A DNA stretch of 64,000 nucleotides, taken from NCBI RefSeq assembly GCF_014203955.1, contig NZ_JACHKA010000001.1:3880001-3944000 (forward strand). The letters run 5' to 3'. The stretch comes from Sphingobium lignivorans (GTDB lineage: Bacteria > Pseudomonadota > Alphaproteobacteria > Sphingomonadales > Sphingomonadaceae). The position numbers and the translations under genes were made by a program. The notes under the pieces are model-generated. The model was given only the letters and a program-made list of their open reading frames with translations. It was not told the DNA's origin and ran no database searches. Of the stretch, positions 8,979 through 20,568 are shown piece by piece (positions within the stretch are counted from its first letter, which is position 1; each line of letters begins with the position of its first letter).

Positions 8979-10085
8979 CTATTCGGCAGCCGCCATGAAG
9001 CGATCGTCGATCGACGCCTGCGCCGTCCAGCTCTTGACCTCGGGCAGCACCTTCTGCGCGAAGAGGAGGATGTTCTTGCGCGCCTCTTCCTGCGGCATGC
9101 CGCCGAAGTGAACATGCGGGAAGAAACCCTGCGGCTCGTAGATCTCCTTCAGCTCCCACATGCGATCGAGAATCATCTGTGGCGTGCCGGTCACCACCGA
9201 CCGGCTGAAATTCTCGACATAAGGCTCGATCTCGTCTGGCTGGAGCGTCATCTTCTCGTAGCTCTCATAGCCCTTCATGGTCGCGAAGGTGCCGGGCTTG
9301 TCGAGACTGTAATTGCGGATCGCGGCGCGCATCGTGTTGGCCAGATAATGACGCCCCTGCACCTCCGCATAGTCGGCGCTTTCGTCGATATAATAATTGC
9401 CGCTCACCATCGGCGGGGGCGGTAGGGTGCCGGGACGCTCCTGCGCCCAGATTTCCGCATACATGTCCGGCGGCGCTTCCTTGCCGCGCTGGGGCAGCAT
9501 CAGCACCATGTTGCCAAAACCGAGCCGGGCGGCGGTGTGCATGGAGGTTCCTGAAAGCGACCCGCAGAACTTGCGTCCCTCGAAGCTCCGGAGGGGCGCT
9601 GGCCGCAGCTCGCGACGCGGCTGGTCGATATGCTTGCCCTTGCCCTCGATGATGCCGGTCTCGATCGCCGGGATCACGAGATCGAGGATCTCCCTGTAGA
9701 GCTCGCGTGACTTGGTCTGGTCGACGCGCAGCCCTTCGAATTCGTGCGGCGCGAGGCCGTTGCCGAAGCCGAGCAGCGCCCGGCCGCGCGAGAGGATGTC
9801 GAGATTGATGATCTTCTCGGCAAGGCGCACCGGATCATGCCAGGGAACAATGATGACCTGCGTGCCCAGCTTCACCCGCTTCGTGCGCCCGGCAATATAA
9901 GTGAGGAGCTGGAGCGGATCGTTGGACATCGAATAATCCGAGAAATGATGCTCGGTGATCCATACCGAATCAAAACCCAGCTCTTCCGCGAGGACGAGAT
10001 TCTCCACCTCCTCCTGAACGAACTGCTGGTCGGGATAGTCCCTGCCGCGCTGGTGCGCGAAGCCACTGGCCAGACCGATATGCAT
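8979..10085 (-). CDS. LLM class flavin-dependent oxidoreductase
   Basis: Bacterial-luciferase-like monooxygenase of 368 residues. The N-terminal strand MHIGLASGFA, the segment LGFDSVWITEHHF at about 36-48 and LGTQVIIVPWHDPVRLAEKI at about 73-92 are the typical flavin-barrel elements, and a late EPQGFFPHVHFGG segment closes the barrel. Such enzymes use reduced FMN supplied by a reductase; no reductase is adjacent. The ATG is preceded by AAGGAGAGG. It is convergent with the lignostilbene-type dioxygenase and divergent from the M61 peptidase across a 252-bp gap in which I see no gene. Confidence 0.85.
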   Translation of the reverse strand: MHIGLASGFAHQRGRDYPDQQFVQEEVENLVLAEELGFDSVWITEHHFSDYSMSNDPLQLLTYIAGRTKRVKLGTQVIIVPWHDPVRLAEKIINLDILSRGRALLGFGNGLAPHEFEGLRVDQTKSRELYREILDLVIPAIETGIIEGKGKHIDQPRRELRPAPLRSFEGRKFCGSLSGTSMHTAARLGFGNMVLMLPQRGKEAPPDMYAEIWAQERPGTLPPPPMVSGNYYIDESADYAEVQGRHYLANTMRAAIRNYSLDKPGTFATMKGYESYEKMTLQPDEIEPYVENFSRSVVTGTPQMILDRMWELKEIYEPQGFFPHVHFGGMPQEEARKNILLFAQKVLPEVKSWTAQASIDDRFMAAAE

Positions 10086-10337
10086 GTCCCAAGCCTCTCC
10101 TTATTCTCCTTCGCGGCCGCCGGCAGCACTCTTGCGGGCTTTTCCGTGCGGACCCGCGAGGATGTATCGCGTCCGGCCACCCCATGCGAGGCCTCCCGGG
10201 CATGCGTGGCGCTGCGCGAAATCGACGGGCCGCGCAGCGATTCGCCGGACGCCGCTCTCTCGCTGCCCGCCGCCGGCACTGGACGAGCGCCGGTTGTGCC
10301 GCCATGCTTGAGGAAATGCCCTCTCCGGAGTGACTTG

Positions 10338-12290
10338 ATGCGCCGCCTTGCCCTTTCCCTGATCCTTCCCCTTGCCATGACCACCTCGCCCGGCCGGGCG
10401 CAGACTGCGCCCGAGACGGCGCGCAGTGCCCCGATGGCCCTGCCGAGCCCGCGCACCGTTCCGCAGGCGCGCGACATCGCGTGGACCGGCGGCACGATGC
10501 GGCTCGACGTGGACGCCAGCGACACGACGCAGCGAATCATCCGCGTGAAGCAGACGATCCCGATCGGCGCCGCCGGCCCGCTGACCTTGCTCTTCCCGCA
10601 ATGGCTGCCGGGCAACCACGCACCGCGCGGGCAGATCGAGAAGCTCGCCGGCCTCACCTTCGAGGCGGACGGAACGGCGATCGACTGGGAGCGCGACCCG
10701 CTGGACGTCTATGCCTTCCATCTGTCGGTGCCCCCGGGCACGAAGGCCGTGACCGCCACGTTCCAGTTCCTCGCGCCCACCGCAGGCAATCAGGGCCGGA
10801 TCGTGCTGACCGACCGGCTGATGAATCTCCAGTGGCAAAGCGTTTCGCTCTACCCGGCGGGCTTCTATACGCGCCGCCTGCCCATCCAGGCGAATGTCAC
10901 GCTGCCGGACGGCTGGACCGCCGCGGGCGCGCTGAAAGGCACGCAGAGCGGCAATGTCGTTTCCTATGAGGAGACCGACTACGACACGCTCATCGACTCG
11001 CCCCTCTTCGCGGGCCAGCATGCACGTCGTGTCGAGCTGGGGCACGCCGTCGCCCTGAACATCTTCGCCGACAACCCGGATGAATTGCAGGCGAGCCCGA
11101 CGCAGCTCGACCTGCATCGCAAACTGGTCGACGAAGCGGTGGCGCTGTTCGGCGCGCGCCACTTCGACCGTTACGAGTTCCTCTTCGCCATCTCCGATTC
11201 GCTCGGCGGCATTGGCCTCGAACACCACCGCTCCAGCGAGAACGGAGTGGGCCGCGGCTATTTCACCAAATGGACTGAGGCCCTGGGCAATCGCGACCTG
11301 CTGGCGCACGAGTTCGTTCATAGCTGGAACGGCAAGTTCCGCCGCCCCGAACTGCTCTGGACGCCCGACTTCGCCACGCCGATGCAGGACAATCTGCTGT
11401 GGCTGTACGAAGGGCAGACGCAGTTCTGGGGCTATGTCCTCTCGGCACGCGCCGGCCTGCTCAGCAAGGCCGAAACACTCGACGCGCTGGCTGCGATCGC
11501 CGCGCGGCTCGACAATGTGAAAGGCCGGCAGTGGCGCCCGCTGGAGGACACCACCCATGATCCCATCATCGCTGCCCGCCGACCCAAGGCATGGCCGAGC
11601 TGGCAGCGATCGGAGGAGTACTACAATGAAGGCCTGCTGATCTGGCTCGAAGCCGACGGCATCATCCGCAGCCAGACCAATGGCACCAGCGGCCTCGACG
11701 ACTTCGCCAGCACCTTCTTCGGCATGAAGGACGGGGACTGGGGCGTGCTGACCTATGGGCGGCAGGATATCGTCACTGCCCTGGAGAGCATCGTCAGCCA
11801 TGACTGGGACGGCTTCCTGCGCGAGCGGGTCGACCGCACCAGCAAGGAAGCGCCCAAGGGCGGCTTCGCCCTCGGCGGCTATCGCCTCGTTTATGGCCCG
11901 ACGCCGAACAGCTCGATCCGTACTGCGGAAACCAAATCCAAATATGTGGACCAGAGCTATGGCCCGGGGCTGATCGCCACGGCGGACGGCAACGTCACGG
12001 CGGTGATCTGGGACAGCCCGGCATTCAAGGCCGGCATGGCCGTCGGCAACCGCATCATCGCGATCAATGGCGAGGAGTTTTCGACGGACCTGCTCCGCTC
12101 CGCGATCGGCGCCACGGCAGAAAAACGCACGCCCCTTTCATTCATTGTGAAGCAGGACCGACAATATCGCACGATCACGCTCGATTATTCGGGCGGTCTC
12201 CGCTATCCGCGCCTGGAAAAAACCGGAGAGGGTAAAACCAGTCTGGACCGGTTACTTGAATCAAGAACCGGCACGGCACCCGTCAGCTAA
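10338..12290 (+). CDS. Exported M61 family metallopeptidase with PDZ domain
   Basis: Glycyl-aminopeptidase-type (M61) protein of 650 residues. A signal peptide is visible (MRRLALSLILPLAM, then a short polar stretch and a likely cut near GRAQ-TA). The central region has GIGLEHHRSS at 291-300 and the zinc motif HEFVH at 324-328, both hallmarks of M61. A PDZ-like domain (YGPGLIATADGNV, VIWDSPAFKAGM, GNRIIAINGEEF) lies at about 535-600. The upstream frame is open, but the ATG at 10338 has GGAG eight bases before it and begins the signal peptide. Likely periplasmic; substrate unknown. Confidence 0.9.
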   Translation: MRRLALSLILPLAMTTSPGRAQTAPETARSAPMALPSPRTVPQARDIAWTGGTMRLDVDASDTTQRIIRVKQTIPIGAAGPLTLLFPQWLPGNHAPRGQIEKLAGLTFEADGTAIDWERDPLDVYAFHLSVPPGTKAVTATFQFLAPTAGNQGRIVLTDRLMNLQWQSVSLYPAGFYTRRLPIQANVTLPDGWTAAGALKGTQSGNVVSYEETDYDTLIDSPLFAGQHARRVELGHAVALNIFADNPDELQASPTQLDLHRKLVDEAVALFGARHFDRYEFLFAISDSLGGIGLEHHRSSENGVGRGYFTKWTEALGNRDLLAHEFVHSWNGKFRRPELLWTPDFATPMQDNLLWLYEGQTQFWGYVLSARAGLLSKAETLDALAAIAARLDNVKGRQWRPLEDTTHDPIIAARRPKAWPSWQRSEEYYNEGLLIWLEADGIIRSQTNGTSGLDDFASTFFGMKDGDWGVLTYGRQDIVTALESIVSHDWDGFLRERVDRTSKEAPKGGFALGGYRLVYGPTPNSSIRTAETKSKYVDQSYGPGLIATADGNVTAVIWDSPAFKAGMAVGNRIIAINGEEFSTDLLRSAIGATAEKRTPLSFIVKQDRQYRTITLDYSGGLRYPRLEKTGEGKTSLDRLLESRTGTAPVS

Positions 12291-12310
12291 CTCTTTTCAG
12301 CGAGTCCTGC

Positions 12311-12862
12311 ATGAACATCGATCTCATTCCCGTCGGCGAAAATCCGCCCGAAAGCCTCAATGTCATCATCGAAGTGCCGACCGGCGGCGAACCGGTGAAA
12401 TATGAGTTCGACAAGGCATCGGGCGCGCTGGTCGTCGACCGCATCCTCCACACGCCGATGCGCTATCCCGCCAATTACGGTTTCGTGCCCCACACGCTTT
12501 CGCCCGATGGCGATCCGCTGGACGCGCTCGTGGTCGCCCGGTCCCCCTTCATTCCCGGCTGCGTGGTGCGCGCGCGCGCGATCGCGGTGCTGAACCTCGA
12601 GGACGAGCATGGCGGCGACGAGAAGCTGCTCTGCGTTCCCGACGACAAGACCTTCCCCTATTATTCGAACGTGACCGAGAAGGAGCATCTGCCGGACATC
12701 GTGTTCAAGCAGATCGAGCACTTCTTCACACACTACAAGGATCTCGAGGCGGAGAAATGGGTCCGCGTCGGCACCTGGGGCGACGCGGCCGACGCGCGCC
12801 GGATCGTGGTCGAGGCGATCGAACGCTACCAGGAAAGCAAGAAGCCCCGCACCGCGGCCTGA
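12311..12862 (+). CDS. ppa: Inorganic diphosphatase (family I)
   Basis: Hydrolyses pyrophosphate to phosphate, pulling biosynthetic reactions forward. The 183-residue cytoplasmic protein has the family signature DGDPLD at 66-71 and the substrate-binding segment RYPANYGFVPHT at 51-62. Length matches soluble type I enzymes. It starts 20 bp after the M61 gene, and the ribosome site is weak. It runs in the same direction as gyrB. Confidence 0.95.
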   Translation: MNIDLIPVGENPPESLNVIIEVPTGGEPVKYEFDKASGALVVDRILHTPMRYPANYGFVPHTLSPDGDPLDALVVARSPFIPGCVVRARAIAVLNLEDEHGGDEKLLCVPDDKTFPYYSNVTEKEHLPDIVFKQIEHFFTHYKDLEAEKWVRVGTWGDAADARRIVVEAIERYQESKKPRTAA

Positions 12863-12926
12863 TCTGCCGGCCGGCGCGCCGCTCTTCCGGGCGCCGGCCC
12901 CGCAGCACGCCCGACCAGGCCGCTGA

Positions 12927-15530
<2,604 letters not shown>

Positions 15531-15562
15531 TGCGAGATCGGTAGCCGGCGGGCCGGTCCTGC

Positions 15563-17221
15563 TCAGTCGATCAGTACGGCGCCCGTGGACATCGGCTGCA
15601 CGTCCCGCTGATAGATGCCGAGATAGCCTTCCGCTTTCTTCGGCCCCTTCGCTTCGGCGGCGCGGGCAGCCAGTGTCGCGGCATCCACCAGCAGGTCGAT
15701 GCTGCGGGTAGCGACGTCGATGCGGATGCGATCGCCATCATGGACAAGGCCGATCGGCCCGCCCACCGCGGCCTCGGGCGCGACTTCGGCCACCGTCAGC
15801 CCCTTGAGGCACAGGCCGGAGAGTTGGCCATCCGTGATGAACGCGGTGTCCCGGGCGATGCCTGCGGCATCGATGGCGAACAGCACGATCGAGCCGCCGC
15901 CGCCCATGGCCGGGCCGCCCTTGAGACCCTGGCCGCGCAGGATGAGCACGTCGCCGGCGTTGATCTCCTTGTTCTCGATGGCATCGAGCGCGAGCGCCGT
16001 GCTGTCGAACACCCGGGCGGGCCCCTCGAAATATTCGGGACGCGCGCCATCGCGAATCCCGAGCTTCACCACCGCGCTCTCGGGCGCAAGCGACCCCTTC
16101 AGGATGGCGATGGACGGGCCTTCCGAAATCGGCCGGTCGAGCGGGCGGATGATCTCCGGCCCGATCACCTCGAAGGCCTCCAGATTTTCCGCCAATGTGC
16201 GGCCGGTGCAGGTCAGCGCGCCGGTATCGATGAGCGGCGCAAGCTGCTTGAGGATCGCTGCTGCGCCGCCAGCATCCTCGAATTCCTCGATGCGCACTTC
16301 CCCGTTGGGCCGGACGGCCGAGAGGACGGGCACCTTGCGGCCGACCTCGTCCCACATGGCAAAGATATCGACATCCACCTGCGCTTCCACCGCCACCGCC
16401 TGCAAATGCTTGATCGCATTGATCGAACCGGAGACGGCCAGAACCGTCGCGACGGCATTGCGAAAGGCGGCGGGTGTGAGGATCTGCCGGGGCGTGAGCC
16501 CTTCATTGACCATCTCGACGATGCGCGCGCCGGAGCGGCGAGCGGCATCCTGCATCTTCTCGCTGTTGGCCCGGACAGGCGCAGAGCCGGGCAGGGAAAG
16601 GCCCAGCGCTTCCACCACGCAATGCATGGTGTTCGCCGTGGCCATGCCCGCGCACACGCCGGGACCGCGCACGGCCTGCCGGATCATTTCCTGCTCGTCA
16701 TGCGGGAAAGGCTTGCCGAAGCGCGTCGCGATGGAGCCTGACCAGAGATCCTCCAGATCGACATGCTCGTTCCCGATCATGCCGGAAGCCTGATAGCCGC
16801 CGATGACGAGGATGGTGGGAATGTTGAGCCGGCCCGCCGCCATCATGTGGCCCGGCGGCGTCTTGTCGCAGCTGGTAAGGCAGACCATGCCATCGAGCAT
16901 GGCCGCCTCGACCTGCGCCTCGATGTCGTTGGTGACGAGATCCCGCGCCGAGAGAATGTAGCTGCCCTGCTTGCCCGCGCCCGTGATGAAATCCGAGGGT
17001 GCCGTCGTGCGCACCTCGAAAGGAACGCCGCCCGCAGCGCGTACGGCCTCCTTCACGATCTTCGCGATGCCATCCAGATGCGCATAGCAGACCGCCAGCT
17101 CGGAGGAGCTGTTCACCACCGCGATCTTGGGCTTGAGCATGTCCTCCTCGGACAGGCCGAGCGCATACCAATGGGAACGGCGCGAAGGCGAATCGGCGGC
17201 AAGACTGCGCAACTGGACCAT
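15563..17221 (-). CDS. IlvD/Edd family dehydratase (dihydroxy-acid or sugar-acid type)
   Basis: Iron-sulfur dehydratase of 552 residues. Three cysteines lie where cluster ligands are expected: C45 (AVCYAHLD), C118 (SCDKTPPGHMMAAGRL) and C190 (GVCAGMATANTM). The C-terminal GQLSGLCLKGLTVAEVAPEAA is also typical. The sequence departs from canonical IlvD in several motifs (SSSELAVC, MATANTM). The gene is also divergently paired with an aldo/keto reductase and not near ilv genes. An aldonate or related sugar-acid dehydratase is therefore as likely as branched-chain amino acid synthesis. Confidence 0.8.
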   Translation of the reverse strand: MVQLRSLAADSPSRRSHWYALGLSEEDMLKPKIAVVNSSSELAVCYAHLDGIAKIVKEAVRAAGGVPFEVRTTAPSDFITGAGKQGSYILSARDLVTNDIEAQVEAAMLDGMVCLTSCDKTPPGHMMAAGRLNIPTILVIGGYQASGMIGNEHVDLEDLWSGSIATRFGKPFPHDEQEMIRQAVRGPGVCAGMATANTMHCVVEALGLSLPGSAPVRANSEKMQDAARRSGARIVEMVNEGLTPRQILTPAAFRNAVATVLAVSGSINAIKHLQAVAVEAQVDVDIFAMWDEVGRKVPVLSAVRPNGEVRIEEFEDAGGAAAILKQLAPLIDTGALTCTGRTLAENLEAFEVIGPEIIRPLDRPISEGPSIAILKGSLAPESAVVKLGIRDGARPEYFEGPARVFDSTALALDAIENKEINAGDVLILRGQGLKGGPAMGGGGSIVLFAIDAAGIARDTAFITDGQLSGLCLKGLTVAEVAPEAAVGGPIGLVHDGDRIRIDVATRSIDLLVDAATLAARAAEAKGPKKAEGYLGIYQRDVQPMSTGAVLID

Positions 17222-17270
17222 CAGACAACTCCTCTCCTTGAAGCTGGACGATCATTAGCATGGTAGTTAT

Positions 17271-17280
17271 TACAATTGTA
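17271..17280. promoter_or_regulatory. Palindromic operator candidate in divergent gap
   Basis: TACAATTGTA is a perfect 10-bp palindrome in an AT-rich patch of the 125-bp gap between the dehydratase and aldo/keto reductase genes. It is flanked by GTTATT (17266-17271) and AATAAC (17284-17289). It could serve both promoters; no regulator gene adjoins. Confidence 0.45.
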
Positions 17281-17346
17281 GCGAATAACGCGGGTCTTGT
17301 TCCCACCTGATCGGCGGGGCAGACGGACGGAAGAGGAGAGCCTGAC

Positions 17347-18351
17347 ATGGACTATCGCTATCTCGGCCGAAGCGCCCTCAAGGTCTCGCCCTTGTGCCTG
17401 GGGACGATGATGTTCGGCGGCGCGACCGACGAACCGACATCGAGCAGGATCATCGACAAGGCCCGGGGACAGGGCGTCAACTTCATCGACACGGCCGACG
17501 GCTATAATGGCGGCGCCTCGGAAGAAGTCGTAGGCCGGGCGATCCGCAGCCATCGGCATCACTGGGTCCTCGCCACCAAGTTCGGCCATGTCTTCGGCAC
17601 GGGACCCAACGAGGGCGGGCAATCGCGCAAGTGGATCGTTCAGGATGTCGAGGCAAGCCTGCGGCGCCTCGGCACGGACTATATCGACCTGCTCTACTTC
17701 CATAAGGCGGATGTGAACGCGCCGTTCGAGGAAGGGCTGCGCGCGATCGAGGATCTCATCGCGGCGGGCAAGCTGCGTTACTACGGCATCTCCAATTTCA
17801 AGGGCTGGCGCATCGCCGAGATCTGCCGCGCGGCGGACGCGCTGAACATGGACCGGCCCGTCGCCAGCCAGCCGCTCTACAACATGGTCGACCGGCTGAG
17901 CGAAGTGGAGCAACTCCCCGCAGCCGGCCACTACGGCGTCGGCGTGGTGCCTTACAGCCCGCTCGCGCGGGGCGTGCTGAGCGGCAAATATGCCAAGGAC
18001 GCGCCGCCGCCCGCCGACTCCCGTGTCGCTCGTGGCGATCCGCGGATCAGGCAGACCGAATGGCGCCCCGAATCTCTCGACATCGCGCAGGCCGTGGCAG
18101 AGCGCGCGGCGGCGAAGGGAATCAGCACGATCAGCTTCGCGATCGCCTGGGTCCTGCGCAATCGCTTCGTCAGTTCCGCCATCGTCGGCCCCCGCACCGA
18201 AGCCCAGTGGGACAGCTATATCGACGCGCTCGCGGCGCAGATCGACGCGGATGACGAAGCCTTCGTCGATGCGCTCGTGCCGCCGGGCCATGCCTCGACA
18301 CCGGGCTATACGGACCCTGCCTATCCGATCGAGGGCCGGCAGCTGCGCTGA
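17347..18351 (+). CDS. Aldo/keto reductase
   Basis: NAD(P)H-dependent carbonyl reductase of 334 residues. The catalytic tetrad is complete: D48 and Y53 in FIDTADGYN, K78 in LATKFGH and H119 in LYFHKAD. The cofactor-binding region SSAIVGPRTEAQWDSY lies near the C-terminus. GAGGAGAG precedes the ATG. Divergence from the IlvD-type dehydratase suggests a shared sugar or sugar-acid route, which is inference from context. Confidence 0.9.
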   Translation: MDYRYLGRSALKVSPLCLGTMMFGGATDEPTSSRIIDKARGQGVNFIDTADGYNGGASEEVVGRAIRSHRHHWVLATKFGHVFGTGPNEGGQSRKWIVQDVEASLRRLGTDYIDLLYFHKADVNAPFEEGLRAIEDLIAAGKLRYYGISNFKGWRIAEICRAADALNMDRPVASQPLYNMVDRLSEVEQLPAAGHYGVGVVPYSPLARGVLSGKYAKDAPPPADSRVARGDPRIRQTEWRPESLDIAQAVAERAAAKGISTISFAIAWVLRNRFVSSAIVGPRTEAQWDSYIDALAAQIDADDEAFVDALVPPGHASTPGYTDPAYPIEGRQLR

Positions 18352-18466
18352 GGATACGAAGCGCGCGGTCAGCCCCTCGCGCGGCAAGCATGTCCATTTT
18401 CATTTCCATCTGCGCAAATTAGCGTCTGCCTCCATCGCGACGCCATGAGGCGCGCGGAGGGAGAGG

Positions 18467-19042
18467 ATGGACATGCTCAAGAGACTTGCGACCGCTGCCG
18501 CCCTGTGTGCGCTATCCATGGCAAGTGCGGGCGCTGCCAACGCGCAGACGCTCGAACAGCGCGTGCAGCGCATGGAGGACGAGTCCGCCATCCGCCGCAT
18601 TCTCGTGCAATATGGCACGTATCTCGATGCCCGGGATTTCGCCGGATATGCAGGGCTCTTCGCGCCGGAGGGCGAGTGGATCGGCGGGCTGGGGCGCGCA
18701 AGGGGTCCAAAAGCGATCCAGGCCATGCTGGAGGAAAGACTGGGCAAGGCCGAGCCGGGCTGGATCAACAAGACCAGCTATCATCTCCTGTCCAACGCGC
18801 TGATCGAGATCGAAGGCGACAAGGCCCATGTCGTCTCCAAATATCTGTTCCTGACCAAGGCGCAGGATGCCGACCGGCCTGCCCCTCTGCTCGCCGGCCG
18901 CTATGAGGACGACCTCGTGCGCCTGAACGGGACGTGGAAGATCATGAAGCGCGTCACGAACGGCATCATTCCCTATCGCGACGGCAATGCGCCGCCCCCG
19001 CCTCCGCCGGCCGGCCTTGAAGACAAGGCCAGAACACGATGA
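18467..19042 (+). CDS. Exported NTF2-like (SnoaL-type) protein, copy 1
   Basis: A 191-residue protein with a signal peptide (MDMLKRLATAAALCALSMASAGAANA) and one NTF2-like alpha+beta cone domain. The opening helix EDESAIRRILVQYGTYLDARDFAGYAGLFAPEGEW is typical of SnoaL_4-type domains, and the closing strand is RLNGTWKIMKRV. A short Pro-rich tail follows. CGGAGGGAGAGG precedes the start. Its stop overlaps the start of copy 2 by ATGA. Members of this fold include cofactor-free lyases, isomerases and dehydratases; the reaction is not known here. Confidence 0.85.
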   Translation: MDMLKRLATAAALCALSMASAGAANAQTLEQRVQRMEDESAIRRILVQYGTYLDARDFAGYAGLFAPEGEWIGGLGRARGPKAIQAMLEERLGKAEPGWINKTSYHLLSNALIEIEGDKAHVVSKYLFLTKAQDADRPAPLLAGRYEDDLVRLNGTWKIMKRVTNGIIPYRDGNAPPPPPPAGLEDKARTR

Positions 19043-19596
19043 TCGTCCGCGTCTCGGCACTGGCGATCCTGCTCGCCACGCTCGGCATGCCGGCGGTCGC
19101 GCTGGCGGGCGATGCCCCCCGCACGGTGGAGGCGCGGTTGCAGCGGATAGAGGACGAACTCGCGATCCGGCGCGTGCTCGTCGACTATTCCGCAACGCAG
19201 GATGCGCGCGACTATGCCGGCTATGCCGCCCTGTTTGCGCGGGAAGGCGAGTGGGTGAACGGCAAGACAGTCCACAAGGGCCGCGAAGCGATCCACAAGA
19301 TGCTGATCGACCTCTATGGCGCCCCGCCACCCGGCTACGTGAACACCGAAAGCTATCACATCTCCTCCAATCCGCAGATCGACATCGAGGGGGACCGGGC
19401 GCGCGCCCGCTCCCGCCACCTGCTCGTCCTGCGCGGGCCGGATGGTGCACCAACGCCAGCACTGGCCGGGATCTATGAAGACGAGTTCATCCGCGAGGAC
19501 GGGGCATGGAAGATCCTGCGCCGCGTCGACACCCCCGTCATGCCGACGCCCGCCGAATGGATGGAATTCATCCGCAAGCGTCGACCGGCACAATGA
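19039..19596 (+). CDS. Exported NTF2-like (SnoaL-type) protein, copy 2
   Basis: A 185-residue paralogue of the preceding gene: signal peptide to about residue 23 (ALAGDA), then IEDELAIRRVLVDYSATQDARDYAGYAALFAREGEW, YHISSNPQIDIEGDRARARS, and YEDEFIREDGAWKILRRVD. The ATG overlaps the previous stop codon, and its own stop overlaps the next start, so the three are translationally coupled and probably work in fixed proportions or as a heteromer. Confidence 0.85.
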   Translation: MIVRVSALAILLATLGMPAVALAGDAPRTVEARLQRIEDELAIRRVLVDYSATQDARDYAGYAALFAREGEWVNGKTVHKGREAIHKMLIDLYGAPPPGYVNTESYHISSNPQIDIEGDRARARSRHLLVLRGPDGAPTPALAGIYEDEFIREDGAWKILRRVDTPVMPTPAEWMEFIRKRRPAQ

Positions 19597-20090
19597 GGGC
19601 GCTGCGCCTTCTTCTCGCCGCGATGCTGCTGATCGGCAGCGCGCTGCCAGCCGCGGCGCAACGCGACGAGACCGCCGATCGCGCTGCCATCCACGCCCTG
19701 CTCGTCGCTTATGGCCGCACGCTCGATGCCCGGGATTTCGAGGGGTTCGGCAAGCTGTTCGGCAAGGCTGGCGTCTATGTCGCCGGGAACGGCCGACAAG
19801 CCACCGGGCCCGAAGCCGCCGGGATGATGCGCAAGATCTTTGCCGCCAATGCGATGGGATTTCGGGAGCCGGCCTTTCACCTCTTCTTCAATGAAGTGGT
19901 GGTGTTTCAGGGGCCTGACCATGCCCGCGCCACATCCATGTCGCTCTACATGGTGCCCGACGACGCGGGCAGGCCCTCGGCCGCTCTCGCCGCGCGCTAC
20001 GAAGACGAACTGGCGCGTGAGGACGGGCAATGGGTTTTCGCGCGACGCGTCGTCCAGGGCCTCCAGACCGGCACGGCAGCGCCGAATTAG
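19593..20090 (+). CDS. Exported NTF2-like (SnoaL-type) protein, copy 3
   Basis: A 165-residue third paralogue with signal peptide MRALRLLLAAMLLIGSALPAAA. The domain runs from AAIHALLVAYGRTLDARDFEGFGKLF through FHLFFNEVVVFQGPDHARA to EDELAREDGQWVFARRV. The ATG at 19593 overlaps the stop of copy 2, which decides the start over an earlier in-frame ATG. It is the most diverged of the three (Phe-rich mid-section), which hints at a different ligand or an accessory role. Confidence 0.82.
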   Translation: MRALRLLLAAMLLIGSALPAAAQRDETADRAAIHALLVAYGRTLDARDFEGFGKLFGKAGVYVAGNGRQATGPEAAGMMRKIFAANAMGFREPAFHLFFNEVVVFQGPDHARATSMSLYMVPDDAGRPSAALAARYEDELAREDGQWVFARRVVQGLQTGTAAPN

Positions 20091-20198
20091 CCCTACCGGA
20101 ATTGCTCGCCCAAGCGGCTGCTCCGCGTGCGGGAGGGCCGGCTTCGTCGCATCCAAGACCCGGTTCCCCGTCCCGAAGCAAAAGTTTCTCACTCACTA

Positions 20199-20226
20199 TT
20201 GTCAACTAAACTGGTTTTGTTATGTT
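20199..20226 (+). promoter_or_regulatory. Sigma-70-type promoter upstream of yezD-like gene
   Basis: TTGTCA (20199-20204), 16-bp spacer, TATGTT (20221-20226) in a conspicuously AT-rich patch after the last NTF2-like gene. It lies about 42 bp before the small gene's start codon. Confidence 0.5.
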
Positions 20227-20267
20227 TGCACCTCCGCATGATCATCGACCGTGCAACAGGAGGAACC

Positions 20268-20447
20268 ATGCCGCACTCCCCACCCGAGGCTGAAGAACGA
20301 CCCGAGCGGACGGACCAGCTTTCCGCCGGAATAGCGCTTGTCCGCCAGGCGCTCGACCGGCTCAAATTCGGTGCCGTCCATCTGACGGTGCACGAAGGCC
20401 GACTGGTCCAGATTGAGGTCACCGAGAAGACCCGGCTGAGCACCTGA
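20268..20447 (+). CDS. YezD-like small protein (DUF2292)
   Basis: A 59-residue protein. After a polar lead, the C-terminal two thirds read ALVRQALDRLKFGAVHLTVH-EGRLVQIEVTEKTRL, the pattern of the YezD/DUF2292 family (helix, then strands ending VQIE..EK.RL). ACAGGAGGAACC directly precedes the ATG, which decides this start. The function is unknown; family members recur next to sulfur-assimilation genes and TonB receptors. Here it has its own promoter and sits 121 bp before a TonB-dependent receptor. Confidence 0.8.
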   Translation: MPHSPPEAEERPERTDQLSAGIALVRQALDRLKFGAVHLTVHEGRLVQIEVTEKTRLST

Positions 20448-20568
20448 GCTTATCGGGCCTGTCCTGGCCCTGCCCGTCCGCATGGGCTCGCCATCATCAA
20501 AATCGCTGAAATCATAGATGCCGACCGGACCACCGGAGGTGTCCCTTCATCAGACAAGGGGAACACCA

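Noticed and set aside
10086-10337. Frames in the divergent gap before the M61 peptidase
   Set aside because: They are only upstream extensions of the M61 frame or antisense frames; the signal peptide and ribosome site fix the start at 10338.
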